Counted from the first letter of the stretch, positions 7,526-15,919 are shown. The stretch is DNA of 42,281 nt from Clostridiales bacterium (GCA_022508325.1 JAFLVL010000006.1:1-42281); one strand, 5' to 3'. A program made the numbers and translations. The notes: generated from the sequence alone by a model not told the origin.

Positions 7526-8536
7526 ATGAAAATTAGTCTAGCAGATTTAAACAATTTCATAGAAAAAACCAATAATGGAATAGACTATAAAATTAAAAAG
7601 CTTAAAATAAAGAAGCTTGTCTATTCCGAAGCAGCATTCTGGAAAATTCCACACAAATCAGAAGATAAAGTCGATATATGTTTAAAAATTGGGAGATACA
7701 AAAATAATGGTTCGCCTGAAAACGATACGCCTAAAAGTGAATTAACTCTTGATAATGATGAGTTCTTAAATTTGATTTCGTTTATCCAATCATATTATAA
7801 ACCTTTGGAAATGGGCGTGAATAGTTTTATACCCATTGATAATTCAAATTCAATGCACTTATTACAAAAGTTTAAATCTTTAATGGGGTCGGACGAAGAA
7901 ACAGCAAAATTACTATTAGAAAGTGGGCTATTAAGCGATAATATTACACTTACTATCGATTTGATAAAAAAGAAAGTAGGATATGATGAGTTCAATAATT
8001 CTATAAATTGTAACTTAGCTGAAAGCTATTGGCAAACTTGGTTTAAAAATAATAAATGGATTTTGGGTTCAGAATATCTTTATATTTTAACGGAAAGGAA
8101 TATTGACACTCAAAATATTACTGATTATTTAGTAAAAGCGTTTGACGGTTTTTTAGATATTGTAGAAATCAAAAAACCTAATGGTCTTAAATTTTGGATG
8201 GAAGCTAAAGACCATGATAATTATGTGCCGAGTTCTGATTTGATTAAGGCTATTACGCAGTGTCAAAATTATATTTATGAAATTGAGCGAGAAGCAAATA
8301 GCCTAAAATTTATTCAACGCACCAAAGGAACGAAAGTTATAAAACCCCGTTGCCTACTAATCTATGGCCGGTCTAATGATTGGAATGAAGAACAACAGGA
8401 AGCATATCGCATTTTAAACGCATCATATAATCAAATTACAATTTTAACCTATGACCATTTAATTTTAAGAGCTAAAAACATTTTGGGTATAAACACAGAT
8501 ATTACATCCCAAGTCGATGATGATATACCATTTTAA
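7526..8536 (+). CDS. Shedu-like (DUF4263/SduA C-terminal) nuclease
   Basis: The 336-residue protein ends in a PD-(D/E)xK-type domain matching Shedu SduA. It has E-S-Y-W-Q-T-W-F-K-N-N-K-W-I-L-G near residue 165-185, then L-V-K-A-F-D-G-F-L-D-I-V-E-I-K-K-P near 200-215 with the D...E-x-K metal site, and the K-A-I-T-Q-C-Q-N-Y-I-Y helix near 240-250. SduA is a single-gene anti-phage system; its N-terminal half varies, as here. The gene starts 3 nt after the HNH nuclease stop with no good ribosome site of its own, so it seems translationally coupled to the restriction operon. It may be an extra effector of that system or a passenger defence gene. Confidence 0.85.
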   Translation: MKISLADLNNFIEKTNNGIDYKIKKLKIKKLVYSEAAFWKIPHKSEDKVDICLKIGRYKNNGSPENDTPKSELTLDNDEFLNLISFIQSYYKPLEMGVNSFIPIDNSNSMHLLQKFKSLMGSDEETAKLLLESGLLSDNITLTIDLIKKKVGYDEFNNSINCNLAESYWQTWFKNNKWILGSEYLYILTERNIDTQNITDYLVKAFDGFLDIVEIKKPNGLKFWMEAKDHDNYVPSSDLIKAITQCQNYIYEIEREANSLKFIQRTKGTKVIKPRCLLIYGRSNDWNEEQQEAYRILNASYNQITILTYDHLILRAKNILGINTDITSQVDDDIPF

Positions 8537-8604
8537 GGCTAAAACATTCTTTTTATAAATTTTGCTTTGCTCAGTTGTTCGCAACGTTTTACCTAATTCG
8601 GCGG

Positions 8605-8621
8605 AATTTTGCGGCAAAATT
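8605..8621. repeat. Short hairpin in the Shedu-cyclase intergenic gap
   Basis: AATTTTG-cgg-CAAAATT forms a perfect 7-bp hairpin in the 268-bp gap 8537-8804. The gap has no other supported feature except a GGGAG ribosome site for the next gene. There is no T tract, so it is not a clear terminator. Confidence 0.4.
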
Positions 8622-8804
8622 GACATGTAGCGTTTGAAATTATGCCCGCAATTTTTTAATAAAAAAAGAGTCGCGACAAGGGGCGAGAAACTATAAATAT
8701 CAACAAAGAACATTGTTTTAACATATCGAGTAATATATAATTTCTTCATGGCAAATGAAGAAATTGCAATCTAAGATATTCTATTATAAGGGAGTGAAGT
8801 TAAA

Positions 8805-9563
8805 ATGTTTGATGAGTTAGGATTACCTACTCAAAAGAAATACGCAGTTGCTTATATTGACGTATTAGGCGTTAAACAAAAAATTAAAACAGAATCTGAA
8901 TGGGGTCTTTTTAGTCTTTGGACACTTGTAGGCCCACTATTAAACGATTGGAAAAGTCATGAGCGTATCAAAATTAAGGTTTTTTCAGATAATATTTTGA
9001 TTTGTGAAGAAATTGACGAAAATAACCCTCAAATAGCAATAACTGACATTTTTTCTGTAATGAAAACTATTGAATTTAGTCAATTCAATATGGGGGGGGC
9101 ATTGTTTATAAGAGGTGCCATCGTGGTTGGAAAGTTGCATTTTAGCGATGTCTTTGTGTACGGGCAAGCATTACTCAAAGCGTATTCATTAGAAAATGAA
9201 GTTGCTATATTCCCTCGTATAATCGTAGACCGCTCCGTTTTTGAAATTGTCGACAAAAAAGAAAACCATATTACATTAGATAAAGACGGGATATATTTTT
9301 ACGATTTTATGCAGGCTCGTATTGATGATGGTGGCAAAAGATTGCGACAGAATATAGGAATGTTAAAAGCCAATGTTTTATTGAACATTACAAATAATGT
9401 TTCGCAATCTTCCGTAATAAGCAAAATGGAATGGCTTGTAAATTACTTTAATGAAAGCTGTGTAAATAATAACTTGCATTGCAATATTACACCTGCAGAA
9501 ATTTACAAATCAGGACTGAAAGTAGATTCTATACATATAGTAGCAAAATCCTGCGATAAATAA
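8805..9563 (+). CDS. Stand-alone class III nucleotidyl-cyclase-like protein
   Basis: The 252-residue protein is a single cyclase-type catalytic core. Y-A-V-A-Y-I-D-V-L-G (residues 13-22) fits the first metal-binding Asp motif with Asp19. K-V-F-S-D-N-I-L-I (58-66) fits the second with Asp62. R-G-A-I-V-V-G-K (103-110) and V-Y-G-Q-A-L-L-K-A-Y-S-L-E (118-130) match the R-x-G-I-x-x-G and Y-G-x-x-V-N-x-A motifs. Both metal aspartates are present, so it may make a cyclic nucleotide, as PycC cyclases do in Pycsar defence. No adjacent cyclic-nucleotide effector is visible: the next gene is convergent. The ATG has a GGGAG site. Assignment to the fold is fairly secure; the product and role are inference. 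Confidence 0.7.
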   Translation: MFDELGLPTQKKYAVAYIDVLGVKQKIKTESEWGLFSLWTLVGPLLNDWKSHERIKIKVFSDNILICEEIDENNPQIAITDIFSVMKTIEFSQFNMGGALFIRGAIVVGKLHFSDVFVYGQALLKAYSLENEVAIFPRIIVDRSVFEIVDKKENHITLDKDGIYFYDFMQARIDDGGKRLRQNIGMLKANVLLNITNNVSQSSVISKMEWLVNYFNESCVNNNLHCNITPAEIYKSGLKVDSIHIVAKSCDK

Positions 9564-9598
9564 ATATCATTCTTATATATAGTACACAAAAAGAAGTA

Positions 9599-9670
9599 TT
9601 CGATTTACGTTACTACCGCTCCGCCAAAAACTAATAAAACGAACCCATGTCAAAGTGAGTTCGTTTTATT
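9599..9670 (+). repeat. Dispersed oriented hairpin repeat, copy A
   Basis: The left flank is CGATTTACGTTA-x-TACCG followed by CTCCGCCA (9619-9626). A 12-bp perfect stem follows, AATAAAACGAAC (9633-9644)/GTTCGTTTTATT (9659-9670), with a CCATGTCAAAGTGA loop. The flank is 27/28 identical to copy B at 12350-12377. It lies between the convergent cyclase and RloC-like genes. Confidence 0.8.
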
Positions 9671-9789
9671 TTATTGCTTAAATTATTTCGGCATTGTTCA
9701 TCCTTGCGTCACAAGGCTAATTAGTTGCAGAAGCAGATTTGTTTATTTTTGCCGATTATTAGGTCGCAAAATTTATTACTTATCGATAT

Positions 9790-12075
9790 TTATGTGATGG
9801 ATTTTAACAATGAGTTGTAGTGATCTTTGTCGGCTCTTTCAATAAGAGCTAATATGCTTGCAACAATAGAATCCAATTCGCCAAATATTATATCTGTCTC
9901 ACTGCTGTCCTCAAATACAGAATTGTGAGAAAAAGAATTTATGAATCGATATATTTTTTTGCACTCATTTTGCTCTTTGTAACTTAATACATAACCGTCA
10001 GGACGATTGCATTTGTAAAGCAATGATAACTTTTGAGATAAATCGTTGATATTGTGTATTTTAAAAGAAGCAAAACTTTCAATAACTTTGCGACAAGTAT
10101 TGGCCATTTGCATATAGTCATCAAATTCGATTTCAGTGCCAGTAGAATAGTTTTTATGGAAGTTATATATTTTTTCAAATAAATAATAGTATTCTGACAT
10201 TGCATTCATAATAGATTTGGGTAAATTTTTTATCTTAGCATTGCGTGTTTTGATATCATTTACTGTTGAATATGTGCTTTCAAGTAAATACATTGATGCT
10301 TTACAATATTTTCTACGTAGTAATTTAAAGAAATTAAAGTTATGCGTAAGCACAAATAATTGCTTGCTTTTGTCAAAATATGTTTCAATAAAGGCATAAG
10401 CGTTAAATAAATGATTTGAATCAAAACTAGATATAGGATCATCAATGACAATAATGCTTTCTTCAATATTATTACCATTCTCTTTAACCTTAGTAAGAAA
10501 ATAGACGAATGCTATGGCTGTTTTTTCACCTTCACTTAAAAAACGTGCATTATGCCCGGAATCTCGCCGAACAATTCTATATCCTTTCGTAGGCTCATCA
10601 TATTGCAAATTTAATTCATTGCGTCCTAAAAATTTAGACAATAAGTCGTTGAAGTTAGAACTCGCTTTAATTACGTCAACCAATTCGTTTTCGTATTTGT
10701 TAATTTGATTATCTGTCGTTGCAATACTCGTTTCAATGTTTTTCGTGGCGTTCGTCGCTTTTTTAAGGTCATTTTCTAACGACGAAATATTCAAACCTAC
10801 GTAATTATTATAGACTAATAATTTTTCAATTTCTTTGATAGCGGCAAGTTGTTTTTTATTAAATTGATTAGTGATTCCCTCGTTTGATTTAATTAATGTA
10901 TTTAGTTTTTCGATTGCCGTTTGAAACGCAGCAATATCACATTCTACGTCGTCAGTAATTTGTATAGGGTCAAAAGGATTTTTTTGCTTATCGATTAGTT
11001 TTTCTAATATTTGTTGGACGTATGAGTTAATTGTACGTCTAAATTTGTTGATTTGATCTAACAATTTCGACACTTCATTACGCAAAGATGAATAGAAATC
11101 AGATTCCGAAACGGCTATTTCAGGTAGCAAAGCGTCATTTAGACTATTTTTGATATCGGATATCTGTTTTTGCAAATCTTGTACTTCATTATTGAATAAG
11201 TTTGCCAAATATTGTTGGCGCTCTTGAGAAATATAACCGCCACAATATTTGCAATGAGATTCTCCCTTATGTAGACGATAACCTTCTTCTAACCACGAAA
11301 ATACGCTATCGTTAATTTTTTCTTGCAGACAAGATTTTATCGTTTTATTGAGGATAATACGTGCATCTTTTAAAGATGCAATCAACCTATTGACTTGATA
11401 CTTTAGTAAGTCAAAGATAATAGGTTCTTTTATTTCATCTTTCAACTCGGATTTTAAAGAATCTATTCTTTGTAATATTTCAGTCGTATCATGTTTTTCT
11501 GACAAAAATTGTTGATACGTTTTGATGGCTTGTTGAAAAGTTATTTTCGTATAATTTGAATAAGTATTGGCAATGCCTCCTATGACATGGAATTCCTCTT
11601 TAATTCTTTTTGCACAAGAAATGTATGCGTTATCTAAAGTTTTTTGAGCGAGTGCATATATTTTATTCGCATTCGTTTGCTCGCCGAGTAATTTTTTTCT
11701 TTCCTTTTTCAAAGATTCTAACGTTTCTTTTGCTTCTTTGTTTGATTCAGAAATATAAATGATGCCTTTTAGATTTGAAAATTCGCCAATATTGTCTTCG
11801 ACGAAATGAGAATCAAAAACGTAAATATTGTAATCCAAACTATTTAAATTTGCCGACGAAAAATAGCCGACTTCGTCGTCATCTATTTTGAATTCTCCTG
11901 TAAAATATCTTTGTTCTTTATTTTTGATATCGTCAAATATCGTAGACAGGGTGCTTTTACCACTACCATTTAATCCATAAAATAGATTGGTTTTATCGAA
12001 TTCTTTTAAATCTGATGTCCAAGTAAAATCTTTAAAAATACCATATTGTTTAATTTTCAATAGTTTTCTAATCAT
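9790..12075 (-). CDS. RloC-like AAA_13 ATPase/anticodon-nuclease candidate
   Basis: The 761-residue protein begins with an ABC-type ATPase domain with Walker A G-L-N-G-S-G-K-S at 34-41. Long coiled coils follow, interrupted by a zinc-hook C-K-Y-C near residue 277, then the signature F-L-S-E-G-E-K-T-A and Walker B I-I-V-I-D-D-P-I-S-S-F-D near 545. The C-terminal domain has R-K-V-I-E (Arg-x3-Glu) near residue 660 and R-F-I-N-S-F-S-H near 710. This fits the R-x3-E...H triad of the PrrC/RloC tRNA anticodon nucleases; the zinc hook and length favour RloC. RloC is thought to cut tRNA wobble positions after DNA damage or phage attack. The ATG has a GGAGGAAAA site. Nuclease activity is inferred from motifs. 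Confidence 0.82.
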   Translation of the reverse strand: MIRKLLKIKQYGIFKDFTWTSDLKEFDKTNLFYGLNGSGKSTLSTIFDDIKNKEQRYFTGEFKIDDDEVGYFSSANLNSLDYNIYVFDSHFVEDNIGEFSNLKGIIYISESNKEAKETLESLKKERKKLLGEQTNANKIYALAQKTLDNAYISCAKRIKEEFHVIGGIANTYSNYTKITFQQAIKTYQQFLSEKHDTTEILQRIDSLKSELKDEIKEPIIFDLLKYQVNRLIASLKDARIILNKTIKSCLQEKINDSVFSWLEEGYRLHKGESHCKYCGGYISQERQQYLANLFNNEVQDLQKQISDIKNSLNDALLPEIAVSESDFYSSLRNEVSKLLDQINKFRRTINSYVQQILEKLIDKQKNPFDPIQITDDVECDIAAFQTAIEKLNTLIKSNEGITNQFNKKQLAAIKEIEKLLVYNNYVGLNISSLENDLKKATNATKNIETSIATTDNQINKYENELVDVIKASSNFNDLLSKFLGRNELNLQYDEPTKGYRIVRRDSGHNARFLSEGEKTAIAFVYFLTKVKENGNNIEESIIVIDDPISSFDSNHLFNAYAFIETYFDKSKQLFVLTHNFNFFKLLRRKYCKASMYLLESTYSTVNDIKTRNAKIKNLPKSIMNAMSEYYYLFEKIYNFHKNYSTGTEIEFDDYMQMANTCRKVIESFASFKIHNINDLSQKLSLLYKCNRPDGYVLSYKEQNECKKIYRFINSFSHNSVFEDSSETDIIFGELDSIVASILALIERADKDHYNSLLKSIT

Positions 12076-12349
12076 TATTTTCCTCCGTTGTGAGCGTATT
12101 TTTCAAAGCATGTAAATATGTTTTTTTGTTTTGATTATGAAGCGGTCGCATTGTATAAATTTAATAAATCACCATTGCTCATAACTATATGTATCCATTA
12201 AAATATGTATTGAATAATTCAGCATCGCCAGTAATTGCACTTAAATAATTTGAATACATGATTCGTTAAATTAAGTCACACAAACTACTAAATTTTTATT
12301 TAGAAATATACTTTTCTAACTTCCAAAAAGTTAAGTAATTTATTGAAAA
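12076..12349. other. AT-rich gap upstream of the RloC-like gene
   Basis: The region must hold the leftward promoter of the RloC-like gene, but no convincing boxes were found. A 24-codon leftward mini-ORF (12259 to 12185, beginning M-Y-S-N-Y-L-S-A-I-T-G-D) and a 15-codon one just after it have no ribosome sites. They may be remnants of a decayed gene or leader ORFs. Confidence 0.35.
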
Positions 12350-12540
12350 TTCGATTTACGTTAATACCGCTCCGCCAGAAGGGAACTGTACAAACACATG
12401 GACTAATGGGTTTGTACTTTTTCTTTTATATGAGAGCTTCGGAGTATATTTGCCGATAACAGATATACTCCCAAAGCCACCCAATCCAACAGCATGATGA
12501 CAACAAAACGAAATGATAAAGAAAAATTTACAAAATAGCA
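12350..12540 (+). repeat. Dispersed oriented hairpin repeat, copy B (long form)
   Basis: The left flank is the same as copy A, with CTCCGCCA at 12370-12377. The stem is GTACAAAC (12388-12395)/GTTTGTAC (12410-12417), then a T tract and TATGAGAGCTTCGGAG. The similarity to copy E continues for about 120 bp further, including the AAAGCCAC...CAACAGC and AAATTTAC-AAATA segments. It separates the RloC-like gene from the next XRE unit. Confidence 0.8.
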
Positions 12541-12604
12541 AACTATCGTAATTCTCAGAGAATTAAATTTTTAAATTCAGATACAAAAAATTATCTTTCA
12601 AAAA

Positions 12605-12641
12605 AAAGGCAGAGCTATCTACTGTATAGGACTCTGCCTTT
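12605..12641 (-). terminator. Terminator of the XRE gene at 12698-12994
   Basis: Read leftward, AAAGGCAGAG and CTCTGCCTTT form a 10-bp stem followed by a run of T (complement of 12599-12604). It is 57 bp beyond the regulator's stop. Confidence 0.75.
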
Positions 12642-12697
12642 ATCCACCGGTGTTAAAGCTTGTATTTTTTAGTTTGACACCTAAATGTGAACTTTGC

Positions 12698-12994
12698 TCA
12701 TTTTATTGATTGAAGCAATATTAGTAACGCTTCTTTTTGTTCGTTAGATAGTGACCTTACTCTCCTTACCAATTCGGCGTTAATTCCGTACTCAGTTTCA
12801 TCATCAGTAAAAAATTCCGACAATGTTATTCCAAACGCATTGCATATAGATCTCAAAGTAGATATTTTGGGTTCGGTTTTTCTTGTATAAATATTATTCA
12901 GTGTGGATTGCGTGAGTAGCGCTTCCATAGCGAGGTTATTTATCGACCACCCTCGTTCTTTTCGTAACTTCTCGATTTTTTCCAAGATATCCAT
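12698..12994 (-). CDS. XRE-family transcriptional regulator
   Basis: This 98-residue protein has an N-terminal helix-turn-helix (residues about 5-62): I-E-K-L-R-K-E-R-G-W-S-I-N-N-L-A, then L-T-Q-S-T-L-N-N-I-Y, then I-C-N-A-F-G-I-T-L-S-E-F-F. The last 35 residues form a helical tail (V-R-R-V-R-S-L-S-N-E-Q-K-E-A-L-L) of the kind that dimerises. It is divergent from the surface-protein genes at 13204 and 13689. Two AAATGAGTT repeats in the shared upstream region are its likely operators, one overlapping the -10 box of the rightward promoter. It is therefore probably a repressor of that unit. Confidence 0.88.
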   Translation of the reverse strand: MDILEKIEKLRKERGWSINNLAMEALLTQSTLNNIYTRKTEPKISTLRSICNAFGITLSEFFTDDETEYGINAELVRRVRSLSNEQKEALLILLQSIK

Positions 12995-13033
12995 GTTAAC
13001 TTTGTTTCCCTTTTTTAGTTAATTATATAACAC

Positions 13034-13091
13034 AAATGAGTTTACTAATTAACCCTTTGTACTTGACATATCAACCCAAATGAGTTAAAAT
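13034..13091 (+). promoter_or_regulatory. Promoter of gene 13204 with paired AAATGAGTT operators
   Basis: TTGACA (13063-13068) and TAAAAT (13086-13091) are 17 bp apart. AAATGAGTT occurs at 13034-13042 and at 13078-13086, 44 bp apart (about four helical turns) and facing the same way. The second copy overlaps the spacer and -10, so binding there would block RNA polymerase. Confidence 0.7.
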
Positions 13092-13203
13092 GTAAACGCA
13101 GAAATGTTTACAAAGATGTATTTTATTTTGCGATAAAACATGTAGTAACACTAAGCAATATCTTTTACAAAAGGGAGAAAGGGCTTCTCCAGGGGATGAT
13201 TTT

Positions 13204-13626
13204 ATGGCGAAATTCAGTGAACTAAACGGCAAACAAAAAGTTATATTCGTGATTGTTGTAGTTGCAGTATTCGTAGGCGTGTTTTGGGCTGTCAGCGCAA
13301 TTTTCAACGGACTTGGCAGGGGCAGCAATTCTCAAATAGAAGTCATAAGCGAACCGCAAATGACAATTTCATCCGGTTCATTTGGCTACTACCCCGTAGT
13401 CAAGGTAACGATTCGCAACAAAACCGACCAAACAATAACCGTACAAATGGAATGTACAATTTACGACAAGAACGGTAACGTAACGGAGACCCTAACGTCA
13501 CGCAACATAATTTTTAACCCCGGCGAGACGGGTACAATTAGCACCGTACGAGGTAAATGGTATGCAATCAGTAACTATGCCGAACAATGCTCTTCGTTCG
13601 GAAATGTAAAATACACTATTGTGTAA
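13204..13626 (+). CDS. Membrane-anchored protein with an Ig-like (FxLYD-type) domain
   Basis: The 140-residue protein has a short cytoplasmic start, a single membrane helix (about residues 13-36, V-I-F-V-I-V-V-V-A-V-F-V-G-V-F-W), and an outside beta-sandwich-like domain. The text V-K-V-T-I-R-N-K-T-D-Q-T-I-T-V and F-N-P-G-E-T-G-T-I is typical of FxLYD and similar extracellular domains. No enzyme motif is seen. A GGGG site precedes the ATG, and a small GGAGAA/TTCTCC hairpin lies just upstream at 13172-13189. It is probably under control of the divergent XRE regulator. Function unknown. Confidence 0.75.
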   Translation: MAKFSELNGKQKVIFVIVVVAVFVGVFWAVSAIFNGLGRGSNSQIEVISEPQMTISSGSFGYYPVVKVTIRNKTDQTITVQMECTIYDKNGNVTETLTSRNIIFNPGETGTISTVRGKWYAISNYAEQCSSFGNVKYTIV

Positions 13627-13688
13627 AAAGTGTGTTTATTGCAAGATGTCCATATATTAATTTTGTGATATAATTGAGGAGAATTGTA

Positions 13689-14411
13689 ATGAAAAAAACT
13701 TTATCTTGTATTGCATTGGCTTTAATTGCGTTATTATCGTTTGAATTGGCTTCGTGCGCAGTGCAAGAACCGGAGCTGCCGGAGACCGTAAGTTTAAACT
13801 ATGGTTTTTGTCGTTATGTGAGTTGCGACTTTGAAACCAGCCAAACTGGTGGGATGAGGTATGCTTTTGACATGAAATACGATGGCCTGAGCGCTAAATT
13901 ATATAAAGGTGGCGGAAGGATAGAAGGTGCGACAACGCAAACTGTAGTTAAAGGTACATACGGAACAACAGTGATTGCAATTGCAGATAATGGCTATGAA
14001 TTTATCAAATGGAGTGATGGGTTAACATCACCTTCTCGAACGGATTTGAGTACATACGCTTATGACGCGATTGATTCATCTAGAAAAAACATTTTATTTA
14101 ATGAAGTGTATCCACTTTTTGGCAAACAACACACCGTACACTTTAGGGCACTAACAGGTGGCTATATAATCGGGGAAACAACACAAACTATAACAACTGG
14201 GCAAGCGGGAACTACACTTACAGCTGTTGCAGAAGAAGGATATATTTTCATGGGCTGGTATATTCAGGATCCGACTTATGGCGATGTGGAACCGGGATCT
14301 TTTGTCGGGAGAATAACCAAAGCAAACGCATTGGAATATGATCCGTTTTTGCACGGTCTACCGAGTGAAGGACGATATATAGTTGCCACGTTTATAGAAC
14401 GGCAAAATTAA
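13689..14411 (+). CDS. Lipoprotein with two divergent InlB-like repeats
   Basis: The product (about 240 residues) has a lipoprotein signal: M-K-K-T-L-S, a hydrophobic core and the lipobox L-A-S-C, so it should be anchored outside the membrane. It contains two related repeats, G-A-T-T-Q-T-V-V-K-G-T-Y-G-T-T-V...G-Y-E-F-I-K-W and G-E-T-T-Q-T-I-T-T-G-Q-A-G-T-T-L...G-Y-I-F-M-G-W, of the divergent InlB B-repeat kind. I place the start at ATG 13689, since the upstream in-frame TTG overlaps the GAGGAG ribosome site itself. It follows the 13204 gene by 62 bp and probably shares its promoter. Surface adhesion or sensing is possible; no direct evidence. Confidence 0.8.
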   Translation: MKKTLSCIALALIALLSFELASCAVQEPELPETVSLNYGFCRYVSCDFETSQTGGMRYAFDMKYDGLSAKLYKGGGRIEGATTQTVVKGTYGTTVIAIADNGYEFIKWSDGLTSPSRTDLSTYAYDAIDSSRKNILFNEVYPLFGKQHTVHFRALTGGYIIGETTQTITTGQAGTTLTAVAEEGYIFMGWYIQDPTYGDVEPGSFVGRITKANALEYDPFLHGLPSEGRYIVATFIERQN

Positions 14412-14443
14412 ACGTTCTATTTAATATGGTATAGTTTGGGAGG

Positions 14444-14523
14444 GCAATTTGTGTTTGTACAAACGCCCTTGCTCTCCGCCAAACGGTACCCAACTGAACC
14501 CTTTGTCCAGTTGGGTACTTTTT
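14444..14523 (+). repeat. Dispersed oriented hairpin repeat, copy C
   Basis: The left flank is AATTTGTGTTTGTACAAACG, then CCCTTG and CTCCGCCA (14474-14481). An 11-bp perfect stem follows, GTACCCAACTG (14486-14496)/CAGTTGGGTAC (14508-14518), then a T run. The stem sequence differs completely from copies A, B, D and E but still pairs. It lies between the lipoprotein and DUF262 genes. Confidence 0.8.
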
Positions 14524-14620
14524 AATATCTAAAATGATTGTCTCATAATAAATTTGTATTAGAATCTGTGCATATTTTATTAGTATGATAAAAAAATTGC
14601 AAAAATTTTAATAGAATCTA

Positions 14621-14649
14621 TTGACAAATGCTATTTTGTATGCTATTTT
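14621..14649 (+). promoter_or_regulatory. Promoter of the DUF262 gene at 14680
   Basis: TTGACA (14621-14626) and TATTTT (14644-14649) are 17 bp apart. A TGCTATTTT-GTA-TGCTATTTT direct repeat covers the spacer and -10. GGAGG follows before the ATG. Confidence 0.6.
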
Positions 14650-14679
14650 ATAAGAAAAATATACTGGAGGTTAATAAAC

Positions 14680-15867
14680 ATGCAAAACAAAGAACATTTG
14701 TACCCAGTCATTCAATTTTCTCCTGCACATAGTAATACAATAGCGCACATGCTAGAATCAATAGAAGCATATGAAAGAGGCTTAGGAGTGGACAGACTGA
14801 ATATACGTCCCAAATATCAACGTGGTGAAGCTTGGAAACAAGAGTACAAGGAAAAGCTCATTTATAGTTTAATCACAAATTATCCCATAGGAAATTTTAT
14901 TGTAAGAAACTTAGACGATGATAATAGGGCAACGTCTGAGGTGGTGGATGGACAACAACGGTTAATAACCATAAAAGCATTTGTGAAAGAGGGTATGGAA
15001 TTAAGCTCAGAATTATCCAAACAGATTATTAAAGAGAAAGAAGAATATTTTCTTTATGAAGAGAAAAACCAAGAAAACTCTTTAGCTATAAAAATTTATA
15101 AGAAATATAAAAACAAACCGACGCAGAACATTAGACTATCATTCAAATCATTGCCACAATTGCTTCAAAATCAAATTATAAACTATAACCTAAGCATAAT
15201 TGATATTTTACGCTCAAGCGACGAAGCCGTAGCACAATATTTTAGGTTTATACAAAATCAAGAAAGGCTAAGGGCTGGGGAAATAATAAATGCAATTCCC
15301 AACTCTCCTGCAGCAACATATCTTGATATGGTACAGAAGAGAGATGATTTTCTTAGGGTAATTGGATGGAAAGAGGAGCGTAAAGAATTTGAGAAAATTT
15401 TCTATAGCATGATTGGTATATTTGACAAAAAACTACTGCTTGGTACAACGGACAAAAACATTATTGATTATATCGTTGATTTCAAAAGCGTAGATAAACT
15501 TGCTGAAAATAGAATTGCAAATATGGTTGCTGCTATAAATTATATTTCTACATTGGATTATGAAAATTTGCATTTTAATAAGCGACTACTGAAGTTTTTC
15601 TTATTATTGGCGGGATACGAAAAAATTGATTTTACCGTTGACACAGAGAGAAAGTTTATTACATTATGCGAAATTAACACTAAAATTGCTCAGTTTAACT
15701 CAGGTAATACAAATGAATTAAACAAACTATTTATGGACTATCCAGATAATATAAAAGAGAAATATAGGCAGGTTTTTTTGCTTGGCAGAGGATCCCATTC
15801 GAATGAGGTAATGCAATGCAGAATATCGGATTTAGCTGATATCATAGACTATGAATTGATGCATTAA
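14680..15867 (+). CDS. DUF262 (ParB/Srx-fold) protein without HNH domain
   Basis: The 395-residue protein starts with a DUF262 domain: L-N-I-R-P-K-Y-Q-R-G-E-A-W near residue 40 and V-V-D-G-Q-Q-R-L-I-T near residue 92, the ParB-like NTP-binding motif. The remaining 280 residues are helical, and no C-terminal HNH nuclease site is present. DUF262 proteins occur in GmrSD type IV restriction, BREX-related and other defence loci, where they bind or hydrolyse nucleotides. Its neighbour on the opposite strand is another DUF262 protein of the same subfamily that does have an HNH domain, and the two converge on a shared terminator. It has its own promoter. A defence role is likely but not shown. Confidence 0.82.
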   Translation: MQNKEHLYPVIQFSPAHSNTIAHMLESIEAYERGLGVDRLNIRPKYQRGEAWKQEYKEKLIYSLITNYPIGNFIVRNLDDDNRATSEVVDGQQRLITIKAFVKEGMELSSELSKQIIKEKEEYFLYEEKNQENSLAIKIYKKYKNKPTQNIRLSFKSLPQLLQNQIINYNLSIIDILRSSDEAVAQYFRFIQNQERLRAGEIINAIPNSPAATYLDMVQKRDDFLRVIGWKEERKEFEKIFYSMIGIFDKKLLLGTTDKNIIDYIVDFKSVDKLAENRIANMVAAINYISTLDYENLHFNKRLLKFFLLLAGYEKIDFTVDTERKFITLCEINTKIAQFNSGNTNELNKLFMDYPDNIKEKYRQVFLLGRGSHSNEVMQCRISDLADIIDYELMH

Positions 15868-15878
15868 TATAATTACTT

Positions 15879-15912
15879 AAAAAGGTGACACAGTTTAAAG
15901 CGTCACCTTTTT
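15879..15912. terminator. Bidirectional terminator between two convergent DUF262 genes
   Basis: AAAAAGGTGAC (15879-15889) pairs perfectly with GTCACCTTTTT (15902-15912). The A/T flanks give a T run on either strand, so it can end both the rightward and leftward transcripts. Confidence 0.85.
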
Positions 15913-15919
15913 AAAAATG

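Noticed and set aside
8805..9563. Complete Pycsar system
   Set aside because: No TIR or membrane effector with a cyclic-nucleotide-binding domain is next to the cyclase-like gene.
3815..12075. BREX, DISARM or type I R-M locus
   Set aside because: No PglZ, BrxL, DrmABC or HsdR/HsdS-like genes were seen. The pieces are better explained as separate type II-like, Shedu and RloC-like units.
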